DNA from: Chitinophaga caseinilytica
GTDB taxonomy: Bacteria; Bacteroidota; Bacteroidia; Chitinophagales; Chitinophagaceae
Direction of reading: 5' to 3'
DNA length: 64,000 bases
Assembly: GCF_038396765.1 (NCBI RefSeq)
Contig: NZ_CP150096.1
Span: forward strand, 1,161,001 to 1,225,000
Shown: piece by piece, positions 53,624 to 62,006 of the stretch
Layout: every line of letters begins with the position of its first letter
Numbering within the stretch: position 1 is the first letter of the stretch
The notes under the pieces: model-generated
Database searches by the model: none
Told to the model about the DNA's origin: nothing
Seen by the model: only the letters and a program-made list of their open reading frames with translations
Made by a program: the position numbers and the translations under genes

Positions 53624-55030
53624 ATGGAGAATAATTTCGATGTCATCGTCATCGGTTCCGGGCCGGGAGGCTATACGGCCGCCATCCGCGCCGCCCAATT
53701 GGGCAGCAGCTGCGCTATCGTAGAGAAGTACCCCGTGCTGGGGGGCACCTGCACCAACGTGGGCTGCATCCCTTCCAAAGCTATGCTCGACAGCTCCGAA
53801 AATTTCGATATCATCCAGCATAAAGTAGCCAAACAAGGCATACATGTGAGCGGCGTGGATATTAATTTCGGGGAGATGACGGAACGGAACCGGCATGTGG
53901 TGAAGCAAAACAACGATGGGCTCGTCTACCTCATGAAGAAAAACAAAATCCAGGCCTTCTACGGAACCGGCTCCATCGGCAAAGGCAAAAAAGTAACGGT
54001 AAAGCAGGCCGACGGGAAAACGGTGGAACTGACCGGCAAGAACATCATCATCGCCACCGGCTCCAAACCCTCCACCCTGCCAGGTATCAAGATCGATAAG
54101 GAGCGCATCATCACGTCTACCGAAGCATTGTACCTCAAGGAAATGCCGAAAACGATGACCATCATCGGCGGCGGTGTGATCGGGGTGGAAATGGCGTCTA
54201 TCTTCCATCGCATCGGCGTGAAAGTGACGGTCCTCGAATACGCAAAAAGCCTCATCCCCACCATGGACGGCGAGCTGGGAAAGGAATTGCAGAAAATCCT
54301 CGCGAAATCGGGCATTGATATCCAAACGGGATGCGCCGTGAAAGGGGCCGTCAATAACGGGAAAGACGTAACCACCACCTATACCGACCCCTCCGGTAAA
54401 GAGGCCACTATTACCTCCGGATACTGCCTGGTAGCCGTAGGTCGCCGCCCCTACACCGAAGGCCTCGGCCTCGAAAATACGGGCGTCAAAACCGACGAGC
54501 GCGGCCGCATCGAAACAGACGCGCAACTGCAAACCGCCGAAGCCGGCATCTACGCCATCGGCGACGTTGTGAAAGGCGCCATGCTGGCCCATAAAGCGGA
54601 AGACGAGGGCGTGATGGTAGCCGAAGCCATCCACGGCAAAAAACATCACATCAATTACAACTGCATCCCCTCTGTCGTATATACCTGGCCGGAAGTGGCG
54701 GGCGTTGGCTACACCGAAGAGCAGCTCAAGGAAAAGAATATCCCCTTCAATAAGGGCAAATTCCCCTTCATGGCGAGCGGCAGGGCACGCGCTTCCGACG
54801 ACACCGAAGGCTTCTCCAAAGTGCTGACCGATCCGAAATACGGCGAAATCCTCGGCGTCCACATCATCGGCGCCCGCGCCGCAGACCTCATCGCACTGGG
54901 CGTTTCCGCTATGGAATTCGAGCTCACCGATATCGAACTGGGCAAGATCTCCTACGCGCACCCCACCTTCTCCGAAACGCTCAAGGACGCTTTCCTGGCC
55001 GCTTCCGGAAGAGGCGCGATCAATTTCTGA
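53624..55030 (+). CDS. lpdA: Dihydrolipoyl dehydrogenase
   Basis: The 468-residue flavoenzyme reoxidises dihydrolipoamide in 2-oxo acid dehydrogenase or glycine cleavage complexes, passing electrons to NAD. The FAD motif is VIVIGSGPGGYTAAIRAAQLG (7-27). Redox cysteines C43 and C48 lie in GGTCTNVGCIPSK, the NAD motif is IIGGGVIGVEMASIF, the second FAD region reads GIYAIGDVVKGAMLAHKA, and the C-terminal HPTFSE has catalytic H446 and E451. It may be an operon with the haem-binding protein, 23 nt downstream. Confidence 0.97.
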   Translation: MENNFDVIVIGSGPGGYTAAIRAAQLGSSCAIVEKYPVLGGTCTNVGCIPSKAMLDSSENFDIIQHKVAKQGIHVSGVDINFGEMTERNRHVVKQNNDGLVYLMKKNKIQAFYGTGSIGKGKKVTVKQADGKTVELTGKNIIIATGSKPSTLPGIKIDKERIITSTEALYLKEMPKTMTIIGGGVIGVEMASIFHRIGVKVTVLEYAKSLIPTMDGELGKELQKILAKSGIDIQTGCAVKGAVNNGKDVTTTYTDPSGKEATITSGYCLVAVGRRPYTEGLGLENTGVKTDERGRIETDAQLQTAEAGIYAIGDVVKGAMLAHKAEDEGVMVAEAIHGKKHHINYNCIPSVVYTWPEVAGVGYTEEQLKEKNIPFNKGKFPFMASGRARASDDTEGFSKVLTDPKYGEILGVHIIGARAADLIALGVSAMEFELTDIELGKISYAHPTFSETLKDAFLAASGRGAINF

Positions 55031-55053
55031 CCCTTCGAACCAAAACCAACACT

Positions 55054-55539
55054 ATGATATGGAAGCGCATTTTCATTGGATTGATCATCGTACTGGCCGT
55101 TATCCAGTTCTTCCGGCCCACCAGGAACCAGGCGGCCACCCCGTCTGACAACGACATCAACCGGAAATACACCGTGCCGGAAAACGTGTCCGCCATCCTG
55201 CAGCGAAGCTGTTACGACTGCCATTCCAACACCACCGTCTACCCGTGGTATGCCAACGTGCAACCGGTAGCATGGTGGCTCGACAGCCATATCCGCAACG
55301 GAAAAAAGAAACTGAATTTCTCCGAATTCCTCGGGTATCCGCTCAAGCGGCAGGACCATAAGCTGGAAGAGCTGATTGAAATGATCGACGAACGGGAAAT
55401 GCCCCTGAAATCATATTTACTGATCCACCGCACCGCGAAACTCTCGGCCGACCAGGTGAAACTCCTGAAAGACTGGGCAAACGGGTTGCGGACAGACATC
55501 CAGGCTGAAATGCAACAGGAAATTCAGGCCGGGATTTGA
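55054..55539 (+). CDS. Haem-binding-domain protein (single CxxCH)
   Basis: The 161-residue protein has an N-terminal membrane anchor (about 4-20) and a periplasmic domain with CYDCH (C53, C56, H57), then the family pattern HSNTTVYPWYANVQPVAWWLDSHI and LNFSEF (about 57-100). This matches the haem-binding domain found in small c-type cytochromes of Bacteroidota. It is probably an electron-transfer or sensory haem protein. It follows lpdA by 23 nt and ends in a bidirectional terminator shared with mscS. Confidence 0.9.
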   Translation: MIWKRIFIGLIIVLAVIQFFRPTRNQAATPSDNDINRKYTVPENVSAILQRSCYDCHSNTTVYPWYANVQPVAWWLDSHIRNGKKKLNFSEFLGYPLKRQDHKLEELIEMIDEREMPLKSYLLIHRTAKLSADQVKLLKDWANGLRTDIQAEMQQEIQAGI

Positions 55540-55555
55540 AAAATTTGAAGGAAGG

Positions 55556-55587
55556 AAAAAGCCGGCCCGATCAGGCCGGCTTTTTTT
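55556..55587. terminator. Bidirectional intrinsic terminator
   Basis: GCCGGCC (55561-55567) pairs with GGCCGGC (55574-55580), flanked by AAAAA on the left and TTTTTTT on the right. It ends the haem-protein gene and the convergent mscS gene. Confidence 0.92.
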
Positions 55588-55595
55588 ATGCAGCG

Positions 55596-56663
55596 TCACG
55601 ACAACGATGGCGCGGCCGTTTGCCGGAGATACAACGTTTGCGTGGGATGCGCGAACTGGATGCCCGCTTTGCGGAACGCGCCGTAGATATCGAGATTGAT
55701 GGCTTGCTGCTTGTCCATAAACAAGACGTAATCCGGGCTGAGGATGTAATACACCAGCTCGAAATTGAGGCTCGATTCGCCGAACCCCGCGAAATGCGCC
55801 CTGTCGAACTGCACACTTTCCTGGCTTTCCACCGCTTCGCGGAGCATATCGGGGATGTGAGAGAGTTGTTCCTCCGAAGTTTGGTACGTAACCCGCAATT
55901 GCGCCACAACCCTTCTCCTTTCCATTCTTTTGTAATTGTGGATGCGCGAATTGGTGAGGTCGGTATTGGAGCACACCAGCTGTTCGCCGTTCAACGTGCG
56001 GATGCGGGTGGTTTTAATACCGATGTATTCGATCAGGCCGAGCTTATCGTCTACCAGGATGAAATCCCCGATCTCGAAAGGCCGGTCGAAAAAGATGACG
56101 AAATAGCTGAAAAGGTCGCCCAGTATGGTTTGCGCGGCCAGCGCAATGGCGATGCCGCCGATCCCCAGCCCCGCGATCAGCGTGGTAACGTTGTAGCCGA
56201 GGTTGCTGATGAAAGACAGGATGCCGAGCGTCCAGATGAAAAAGTTGACGATGAGAATGAGGCCGTTGGCCTGCTTTTCCTTGGTTTCGCCATTGTCTTG
56301 CCGTTTGATGTAACTGAACACGAACCGGCGGAACAGCGCGCTGATGCCGCGCAGCACGAAAAATGTCATCGAGGCGAGGAAAGCCACGCGGAATACGCCG
56401 CGCAGCTGATCTGGCAAAGTGAGGGATTGCAGTGCAAACCACACGGCGAGCACGTACAAAGCCGGCAGAATGGTGCGGCCGGCGAGGCGGATGATGAAAT
56501 CGTCCCAGGTGCGCGCGGTGCCGGCGGTCCATTTCAGGAGTTTCTTCAGCACGATCGACCGCAAAATGCGGATAGCGAGAAAAGATACGAGGATAATAAC
56601 AAAGGCGGTGATCCAGGATGCAACGGAATTGCCTCCCCATGTCTGGTGTAATACATTTTCCAT
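55596..56663 (-). CDS. MscS-family mechanosensitive ion channel
   Basis: The 355-residue inner-membrane protein has TM helices at about 18-36, 62-82, 90-110, 132-150 and the pore helix with GLGIGGIAIALAAQTILGDLFSYFVIFFDRPFEIGDFI (about 170-207). A cytoplasmic MscS beta domain (VDDKLGLIEYIGIKTTRIRTLNGE) and a C-terminal alpha/beta domain follow. It would open under membrane tension to release solutes on osmotic downshock. It has one or two more N-terminal TM helices than E. coli MscS, as in other Bacteroidota homologues. It stands alone. Confidence 0.93.
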   Translation of the reverse strand: MENVLHQTWGGNSVASWITAFVIILVSFLAIRILRSIVLKKLLKWTAGTARTWDDFIIRLAGRTILPALYVLAVWFALQSLTLPDQLRGVFRVAFLASMTFFVLRGISALFRRFVFSYIKRQDNGETKEKQANGLILIVNFFIWTLGILSFISNLGYNVTTLIAGLGIGGIAIALAAQTILGDLFSYFVIFFDRPFEIGDFILVDDKLGLIEYIGIKTTRIRTLNGEQLVCSNTDLTNSRIHNYKRMERRRVVAQLRVTYQTSEEQLSHIPDMLREAVESQESVQFDRAHFAGFGESSLNFELVYYILSPDYVLFMDKQQAINLDIYGAFRKAGIQFAHPTQTLYLRQTAAPSLS

Positions 56664-56890
56664 GTCTTTCTTTTTGTGGTGGAAAACCGGTTAACGAATG
56701 GCCGCAATAGGAATATTACCGCATGGTCCGTGCAGGTGACATTGCTGAAAATATCAGTCCTGCTTTCATCTTGATCAATCTGTGCAGATTGAAGCGTATC
56801 GGGCAAATATAGGGAAATGGGTGGGAAGGGCAAGTTGAAACGTTTCCGAAGTATGATTATCTTAGGGTTGAAATTAAAATCCCTCGTACC

Positions 56891-57346
56891 ATGAATGAGC
56901 CCGTATCCCACCTCGGCGAAGAATTTGACATCCCCGCCACCACCCGCCGGAAGTTGCTTCCGGTCTGGATAAAAATATTCTGCTGGATTTTTGTTTTCGT
57001 AGGCGGACTCGCAGTGCTGGTGCTGGTCGCGTCTGCCCTGGGCATGGAAGTAAGCCTTTCCATTTACGGGCTGAAGGACACCAGTGGATTTTCGCCTGCG
57101 GGGCTCACCATCGTTGCATCATTCCTGCTGAAAGGCTACGTGTCGTATGGACTGCTTAGTGGGCAGAAATGGGCGGTAGATCTGGCGATCGTAGATGCGC
57201 TTATCGGCATCATCATTTGCCTGACTACGACGATTATTACCATTTCCGGCGGAGAATTAACCCTTCGGCTGGAAATTGTACTGCTGGCATTATATCTCTG
57301 GAAAATGCTGAAAATCCGGAATGAATGGAAGATCAGTCCGCAGTAA
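56891..57346 (+). CDS. Four-helix membrane protein of unknown function
   Basis: The 151-residue product has a cytoplasmic N-terminus of about 24 residues and four hydrophobic helices (about 26-50, 66-86, 95-115 and 123-140). Its C-terminus is short and basic (KMLKIRNEWKISPQ). No domain is recognised. It stands alone with a clear terminator downstream; no promoter consensus was found. It may belong to the small conserved membrane proteins of Bacteroidota. Confidence 0.65.
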   Translation: MNEPVSHLGEEFDIPATTRRKLLPVWIKIFCWIFVFVGGLAVLVLVASALGMEVSLSIYGLKDTSGFSPAGLTIVASFLLKGYVSYGLLSGQKWAVDLAIVDALIGIIICLTTTIITISGGELTLRLEIVLLALYLWKMLKIRNEWKISPQ

Positions 57347-57366
57347 AATGAATTCTATCTCATTTG

Positions 57367-57393
57367 AAACCCGCACATGTTTGCGGGTTTTTT
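57367..57393 (+). terminator. Intrinsic terminator after the four-helix membrane protein gene
   Basis: AAACCCGCA (57367-57375) pairs with TGCGGGTTT (57382-57390), loop CATGTT, with a T-run continuing to 57393. Confidence 0.92.
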
Positions 57394-57421
57394 GTTGAGC
57401 GAAATTTTCACAAATTAAAAT

Positions 57422-57453
57422 TTTGTGAATCAATCCCGCATCCGTTACATTTG
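57422..57453 (+). promoter_or_regulatory. Complete Bacteroidota-type promoter
   Basis: TTTG (57422-57425), 20-nt spacer and TACATTTG (57446-57453) match TTTG-N19..21-TAnnTTTG. The first downstream ATG is at 57505. It has the same spacing as the crp-like promoter at 29042. Confidence 0.72.
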
Positions 57454-57504
57454 ATAACTGGCTGATCATCAGCCGGAGAATGAACCCCAAAAAATATCCC
57501 GTCA

Positions 57505-58065
57505 ATGAAAACCGAGATCCTCGTGGCGATCATTACCGGTACTGCTGCCATCGCAACCGCTATAGCCACGGTCATCATCAATACGCGCAATTCCCGCAGG
57601 ATAGAAAAGCTCCGGTCTGCGCTGGAGCAGAAGAAGGAGCAGGATAATGAAGTCATGAAGTGGCTGCTGTCCCATCAAACAAGTATGTTTAACCAGCATC
57701 TGGTCAGCTTGCGGGAGTTTCTGTCCATCGTGCAGCATTCCAAAGATCAGCTAAGACACTTGCTGGATGCGGCAGACGGTATCTTGCCCGACGAGCGGAA
57801 AAGTCAGTTGCACACAATCCGCAAATCCATTATCGACAAATACGCCACCACCCGGTACTATTTCGACACTACCCCTTATGGCGATCAGGCGCATCTTATT
57901 AAAAGCAAACTGCTCGTCATATCAAATCTATTGTTGGGCGGAAAGCGGCAGTATCCGGAAGTGTGTTCGTTGATAAACGAAATCACGGTTTGCCAGAACG
58001 AATTGCATAAGGGAATGGAGAAGGAACTGCTGCAGCGATACCGATCTATTCAAAATAATGCGTAG
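57505..58065 (+). CDS. Membrane-anchored coiled-coil protein, unknown
   Basis: The 186-residue product has a single N-terminal TM segment rich in Ala, Ile and Thr (about 4-25). A basic helical coiled-coil follows (RRIEKLRSALEQKKEQDNEV, about 30-50), then a soluble helical remainder. No family is recognised. It starts the two-gene transcription unit from the promoter at 57422; the receiver-like gene starts 4 nt after its stop, so the two are likely translated together. It may be a membrane-bound partner of that protein. Confidence 0.65.
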   Translation: MKTEILVAIITGTAAIATAIATVIINTRNSRRIEKLRSALEQKKEQDNEVMKWLLSHQTSMFNQHLVSLREFLSIVQHSKDQLRHLLDAADGILPDERKSQLHTIRKSIIDKYATTRYYFDTTPYGDQAHLIKSKLLVISNLLLGGKRQYPEVCSLINEITVCQNELHKGMEKELLQRYRSIQNNA

Positions 58066-58068
58066 CTA

Positions 58069-58904
58069 ATGAAAGCACTTTTTCTGAAGGCGGATGAGCA
58101 ACTCAGCGAGCAAGGGCAGTACCTTGCGTGGATGGCTTCAGATGGAGATGGACCGGATATGGTGGTGGATGACAGGAAGCTTGCAAAGAATTTGGTGGAA
58201 GTAAATACGTACGACCTGCTGTTCCTTGAATTCTCAACGTTCGGTTTTTTACCCGGAGGTTCGCTACGGCCTTAGCCCGCAGGGTGCGCAAGCGGAACCC
58301 GTGCTGCGTCATTGTCCTGTATGTATATGATTCGGTTGAATTGGCGGCGCCGATGAAATATTTGCCGGGAGGGTTGTTCGACATTTGTTTGTCGCCTGCC
58401 TACGACCCGGGATGGTTGTGCGTCCTGCTCGCCGGCTTGTCGGTCAGCCGGCGGTACATGGTGCAGACGCATCAGCCGGAACGCGCTGCCAGGGGCGTTA
58501 TTTACGGCCCCTATTCCGATCAGAACAGACATTTGGGCCGGGCGCTGCAGAAGGCGGGATTTGAAATGGAGGTATCTGATGATGTGGGGCACATTGAAAA
58601 AGGGATCATCGAATACCGTCCGGATTTGTTCATTACCCATTGCCATACCGACGAAAATGATTTTTCGCGGATCAGGGACCTCTGCAAGCGGGTGCGGACG
58701 GCATTGCCGAATTGTATTATACTGGTGACCAGTTTTAGTTCAACGGTGGGGATGTATATCGAAGTCTACGGACTGGGAACATTCGAATACGACTTCTTAA
58801 TAGAGCCCGATGTCGACCACTCCTATCTGTTAATGAAGATTTACAGGCAACTGATCATCAAATTGGGGCCGATCCTTAACAGGCGGCCGGAAAGTGTAAC
58901 TTAA
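58069..58904 (+). CDS. Receiver-like protein with two degenerate domains, interrupted by a one-base frameshift
   Basis: The first frame ends at 58275 after a receiver-like start (MKALFLKADEQ, then YDLLFLEFSTFG). The next frame continues from the T-run as FFTRRFATALARR and on through two alpha/beta units ending near 58904. One extra T in the six-T run at 58245-58250 joins them into one 278-residue protein. The first unit contains DLLFLE in place of the phosphoacceptor strand, the second PDLFITHCH. Both look like degenerate receiver domains (inference from strand and helix pattern). No DNA-binding output domain is seen. A terminator follows. Confidence 0.6.
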
Positions 58905-58906
58905 AA

Positions 58907-58940
58907 TGAAAAACCCCACCGGGTTGACCAGCGGGGCTTT
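58907..58940 (+). terminator. Probable terminator after the receiver-like gene
   Basis: AAAACCCC at 58910-58917 pairs imperfectly with GGGGCTTTT at 58933-58941. It lies just after the stop at 58904 and next to a tRNA-end-like sequence. Confidence 0.6.
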
Positions 58941-58945
58941 TAGGA

Positions 58946-58961
58946 GGTGGTCCCACCTGGG
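58946..58961 (-). other. Sequence resembling the 3' end of a tRNA gene
   Basis: On the minus strand, CCCAGGTGGGACCACC looks like the 3' half of a T-stem plus acceptor strand and the start of ACC(A) of a tRNA such as Bacteroidota tRNA-Met. Upstream tRNA parts (anticodon and D arms) are absent. It lies at the point where composition becomes AT-rich, as expected for an att remnant of an element integrated in a tRNA. Resemblance is from memory and short. Confidence 0.4.
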
Positions 58962-59095
58962 ACGAAATTATATTTGCTGAGGCGCGTTGGTATTGAGTTT
59001 GAGCGGTGGTGAGGAGGTTTGTTAACCGCCTTGTTGACCGAGTTTCAATGGTCGCCTGATTTGTTAAGAACTGCGTTAAAGTTAGAGAAAATCCG

Positions 59096-59521
59096 CTAAA
59101 TATCGTAAACCCAGTCAATCAATTCATTTCCTTCCAGTTTAAAATCGACGTTCCAAAAAACGGATAGTTTCTCAATAAACCTTAATAAATCCACATTTCG
59201 TTGAATTCTCCAGTCAGAAATTTGTTCGTTGGTACCCTCCTTCCCGTCTGAAGCGAAAAAAGGGACAACTTCTACATTAATAAGATCAATAAAAGTTTCG
59301 AATCTAATAAGTGACGTAGATTCCGGTATCTTGGGCGTGTTTATTTCCAGTCGATAACTTCTTAGGAAGTGACTTTTTGATGCACGGCCAGAAAAGGTAT
59401 ATCCTAAATTTTTTGCCCGAGCACGTCGCTCGACCAAATCGTCAAAATCAGGAAACTGCTTTTTCAAGTATTCCAGGAACAGATAGTAGTCCCGAGGGTA
59501 TGCAAATGTAGATGGATCCAT
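59096..59521 (-). CDS. Hypothetical protein downstream of the CHC2 gene
   Basis: The 141-residue soluble protein starts MDPSTFAYPRDYYLF and is rich in charged and aromatic residues, with ERRARAKNLGYTFSG and SHFLRSYRLEINTPKI in the middle. It ends NELIDWVYDI. No domain is recognised. Base use is more AT-rich than the genes before 58.9 kb, suggesting foreign origin. The start lies 31 nt after the stop of the CHC2 zinc-finger gene, so the two probably form an operon and act together. Confidence 0.6.
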   Translation of the reverse strand: MDPSTFAYPRDYYLFLEYLKKQFPDFDDLVERRARAKNLGYTFSGRASKSHFLRSYRLEINTPKIPESTSLIRFETFIDLINVEVVPFFASDGKEGTNEQISDWRIQRNVDLLRFIEKLSVFWNVDFKLEGNELIDWVYDI

Positions 59522-59552
59522 TCAATAAATAGTTGTATGTGCGATATTTATG

Positions 59553-60617
59553 TTAGTTTATTTTACCTGAAATGTCTTCAATTAAATGGTGGATGAAACC
59601 TAGCATACTTTCTTCTATGGACATGATATCGGCTTCCGCAAACTTGAGTTCTGAATTCAGTTCAATTTCTTTAAGTAATGTACGTTTTTTTGCAAAATTC
59701 ACTTGACTAATAAACTTTTCATCTGCTATTGAAAGAGAATGAACTATGGCATGTCGTGAAGCCTGGGCTAGGATAATATCATGAACAAGTTTTTCGGGCG
59801 GACATGAGACGTCAAAATAATTCTGAAACTCCCTTAATGTACTTTGCATGTCTTGAAAACTTATTCCTTTTTTCTTCACTATTAATTCCCCAATTGAGTT
59901 AGACTTTCCAGACTTAACATTTATCAGTTCCTCTAATGTAAATTTTAGTTCTGTATCCGACTTAACAAGGTTTTTTTCGCGTAGAAAGCAGATATTTAAT
60001 GATTGGCAAAATAGCTCTTTTAGACTAGAGGTAAAGTAAGATACGGCAAGTACAAGGCATTGATTAGTAATAGTTTCGTACGAAAATTTAAAAGACTGGT
60101 TTGATTTTATATTGCGTAAACTCGTTAAGGTTGTCGATGGTAGATAATACATGTTGGTTACCCTAAGTTCCTCATTACTTTTGATCCGTTCTTCTAATTC
60201 TTCAATCTGACCTATACAGTAATCCAAAATAACTTTGTCAAAACCCAATAAACTATTAACAGAGTTAAAACTGGCGTGAAGTGTGCTTTCGATTGAATTT
60301 AATTCGGATATGATTTGAGATGGTTCGGGGATGTGTAACGGTTCCAGCGGTTCAGGTTCAATTTCGATTTTACATTCTAATATTCTTAATGCATCATTCC
60401 GGCTTAAATGCTTTGCTTCCATAAGAAAATCTACCGCATTACCACTTTTCCCACATCCAAAGCATTTGTAAATTTTTCTGGTTGGAGAAACGACAAAGGG
60501 TGGAGTTTTTTCATTATGGAAAGGGCATAAACCCATGAAATTACTTCCTCGTTGTTTTAGTTCAACAACTTCACCGATTACTTCTATAATATTAATTTTA
60601 TCAAGTAGGTCATTCAT
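59553..60617 (-). CDS. Primase-type CHC2 zinc-finger protein lacking the catalytic domain
   Basis: The 354-residue protein begins with a zinc-binding domain like that of DnaG: GLCPFHNEKTPPFVVSP, then YKCFGCGKSGNAVDF, with ligands C31, H34, C52 and C55. DnaG-type primases follow this with a TOPRIM domain, but none is seen. After an acidic Pro/Glu spacer (about 84-100) the rest is helical (about 105-354) and unrecognised. The zinc domain may bind single-stranded DNA or contact replication proteins. The sequence is AT-rich. The small 141-residue gene follows. Truncated primases occur in mobile elements, but this is intact in frame. Confidence 0.8.
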   Translation of the reverse strand: MNDLLDKINIIEVIGEVVELKQRGSNFMGLCPFHNEKTPPFVVSPTRKIYKCFGCGKSGNAVDFLMEAKHLSRNDALRILECKIEIEPEPLEPLHIPEPSQIISELNSIESTLHASFNSVNSLLGFDKVILDYCIGQIEELEERIKSNEELRVTNMYYLPSTTLTSLRNIKSNQSFKFSYETITNQCLVLAVSYFTSSLKELFCQSLNICFLREKNLVKSDTELKFTLEELINVKSGKSNSIGELIVKKKGISFQDMQSTLREFQNYFDVSCPPEKLVHDIILAQASRHAIVHSLSIADEKFISQVNFAKKRTLLKEIELNSELKFAEADIMSIEESMLGFIHHLIEDISGKIN

Positions 60618-60776
60618 ATCATTCGGGGATATATTTTTAAGGCGTTTGGGACAAAGGGTTAATACCTAGTAATTTAGTGAAATTCTAGCATTTGTTCTTG
60701 GTTTCGGCAATTGAATATTGAAATATTCAGTTAATTTATATTGTTTATCAATTACCCAGTTCAAATACAAACTCGT

Positions 60777-61490
60777 ATGACAGATGCTAGCATTCAAAAG
60801 TATCTTAACGATTTAAATGCGGGCAAGAAAACAGGGCATATCATTAAAACTCCATTGTGCTCAAATGTTGATTTGGCTAAGATTTGGATTCGTCTACCTG
60901 CGATCTCGAATACCGTCGTCGCAGGAGAAAAGTCGTATAGCGCATATTTGATAAAAGATAGCCCTGGCAAATATATTGGAGCTGTAATCGACATGGTAGA
61001 CGATCTTCACTGGTTTATAACGAAAACCGCCAGAAAGCAGGGGTATCTTTCCGAGGCTCTGAGAGAAATTGTACTTCCGCATATTTTCAAATTGCGAAAC
61101 GAACAAAAAATTACTATCGACAAAGGAGACATTGGGTCGGAGAACTATGCTTCGTCTCTTGGTGTGGCTAAAAGATTGGGATTTAAGGTGGTATCAGACA
61201 CGCAAGCGACAGAACTAATACTAAAGAAAAGTGATTTCAAAAACGGAGTTTTGGGGGACCGAGAATTACCGGGATTCTCAAGTGACAGATTGTTTGAATT
61301 AAAAGCCCATCTTCAATTTCTATCTAAAAGTTTATCCTATATACAGGATGAAGTGGAATTAAGTTTAGGGGAGACTAGATTTATTAAGAAGGCGGAAAAG
61401 CTATCAAAGGAAATATCAGAATTAAAGGAAACTCTTCATGATGAATGGGCGGAATGGTCAAACAGAATTAACCAACATAAGAGTAAGTAA
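60777..61490 (+). CDS. GNAT-like acetyltransferase with C-terminal coiled coil
   Basis: The 237-residue protein has an N-terminal GNAT-like fold. Residues about 55-135 read SAYLIKDSPGKYIGAVIDMVDD, then FITKTARKQGYLSEALREIV resembling the acetyl-CoA loop, and ASSLGVAKRLGFKVVS as the typical last helix and strand. From about residue 165 it becomes a long charged helix (FELKAHLQFLSKSL to the end) predicted as coiled coil. The substrate may be a protein or small molecule; toxin-like GNATs are smaller. The ATG at 60777 is used, since the 60741 start is TTG. It is divergent from the CHC2 gene. Confidence 0.7.
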   Translation: MTDASIQKYLNDLNAGKKTGHIIKTPLCSNVDLAKIWIRLPAISNTVVAGEKSYSAYLIKDSPGKYIGAVIDMVDDLHWFITKTARKQGYLSEALREIVLPHIFKLRNEQKITIDKGDIGSENYASSLGVAKRLGFKVVSDTQATELILKKSDFKNGVLGDRELPGFSSDRLFELKAHLQFLSKSLSYIQDEVELSLGETRFIKKAEKLSKEISELKETLHDEWAEWSNRINQHKSK

Positions 61491-62006
61491 AGCGTTCGGG
61501 GGAGGCGCTGTTGCCGCGCCTCCCCCAAGCCCCTCCCGGCAGGGGTTTCAAACAATGGAATTGTGGGTCTTGATCGCCCGGTTGGGGCGATAGCAAGATG
61601 TATTGTTGTCTACAACAACGCCAGGCAACGACCATTTATCATTTTTCGGAACAGTCTAATTTCGCGATGAACCCTATGATAACCGGCCCCATACCATCTG
61701 TAATTTTGAGTAAAGTGAATATTCTAGTAGGCAATATACATCAGCGGCCTAATACTTGTCAGGAACAATTTAGATATACATAATTAGGCACTATGGCCTA
61801 AGAAGGGAAAAACATGTAATAAAATTGTCAATATCAATCAGAAATCGAGAAAATGAAGAGATTTTAACGGAGCATAACAGTGTTAAATACCTACACTATA
61901 GTTAGTGGAAAATCAATCTAGTTAAGAAGCACAAAAAAGGTTAATCGTATTAAAATCTCAGTTTGGCTCAATTGGAAATATCTTTTACTCAAATTCAATC
62001 CAAGAA
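61491..62006. other. Gene-free stretch with a cluster of GC-rich hairpins
   Basis: No credible gene. Three perfect stems occur within about 95 nt: 61498-61508 with 61516-61526 (11 bp), 61530-61534 with 61541-61545 (5 bp) and 61573-61579 with 61585-61591 (7 bp). The palindrome TTGTTGT-CT-ACAACAA follows at 61603-61618. The first 130 nt are GC-rich in an AT-rich surrounding. Another small stem lies at 61784-61801. No obvious reverse transcriptase or transposase gene is next to it. Confidence 0.6.
61498..61618. ncRNA. Candidate structured RNA or DNA element
   Basis: The stems listed for this stretch could fold into a multi-hairpin RNA on either strand. A long T-run that would make any of them an intrinsic terminator is missing. 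It might be the 3' end of the GNAT mRNA, a small RNA or a recognition region of an integrative element. No family is recognised. Confidence 0.3.

Noticed and set aside
59553..60617. A complete DNA primase
   Set aside because: Only the zinc-binding domain is present; no TOPRIM motif is seen and the gene is too short.
61498..61618. Retron-type or other reverse-transcriptase-linked RNA
   Set aside because: No reverse transcriptase gene is adjacent, and the stem arrangement alone is not diagnostic.
61598..61783. A 61-codon + strand frame in the hairpin region
   Set aside because: It starts in TTG within a hairpin zone and has no homology-like features; the region looks non-coding.
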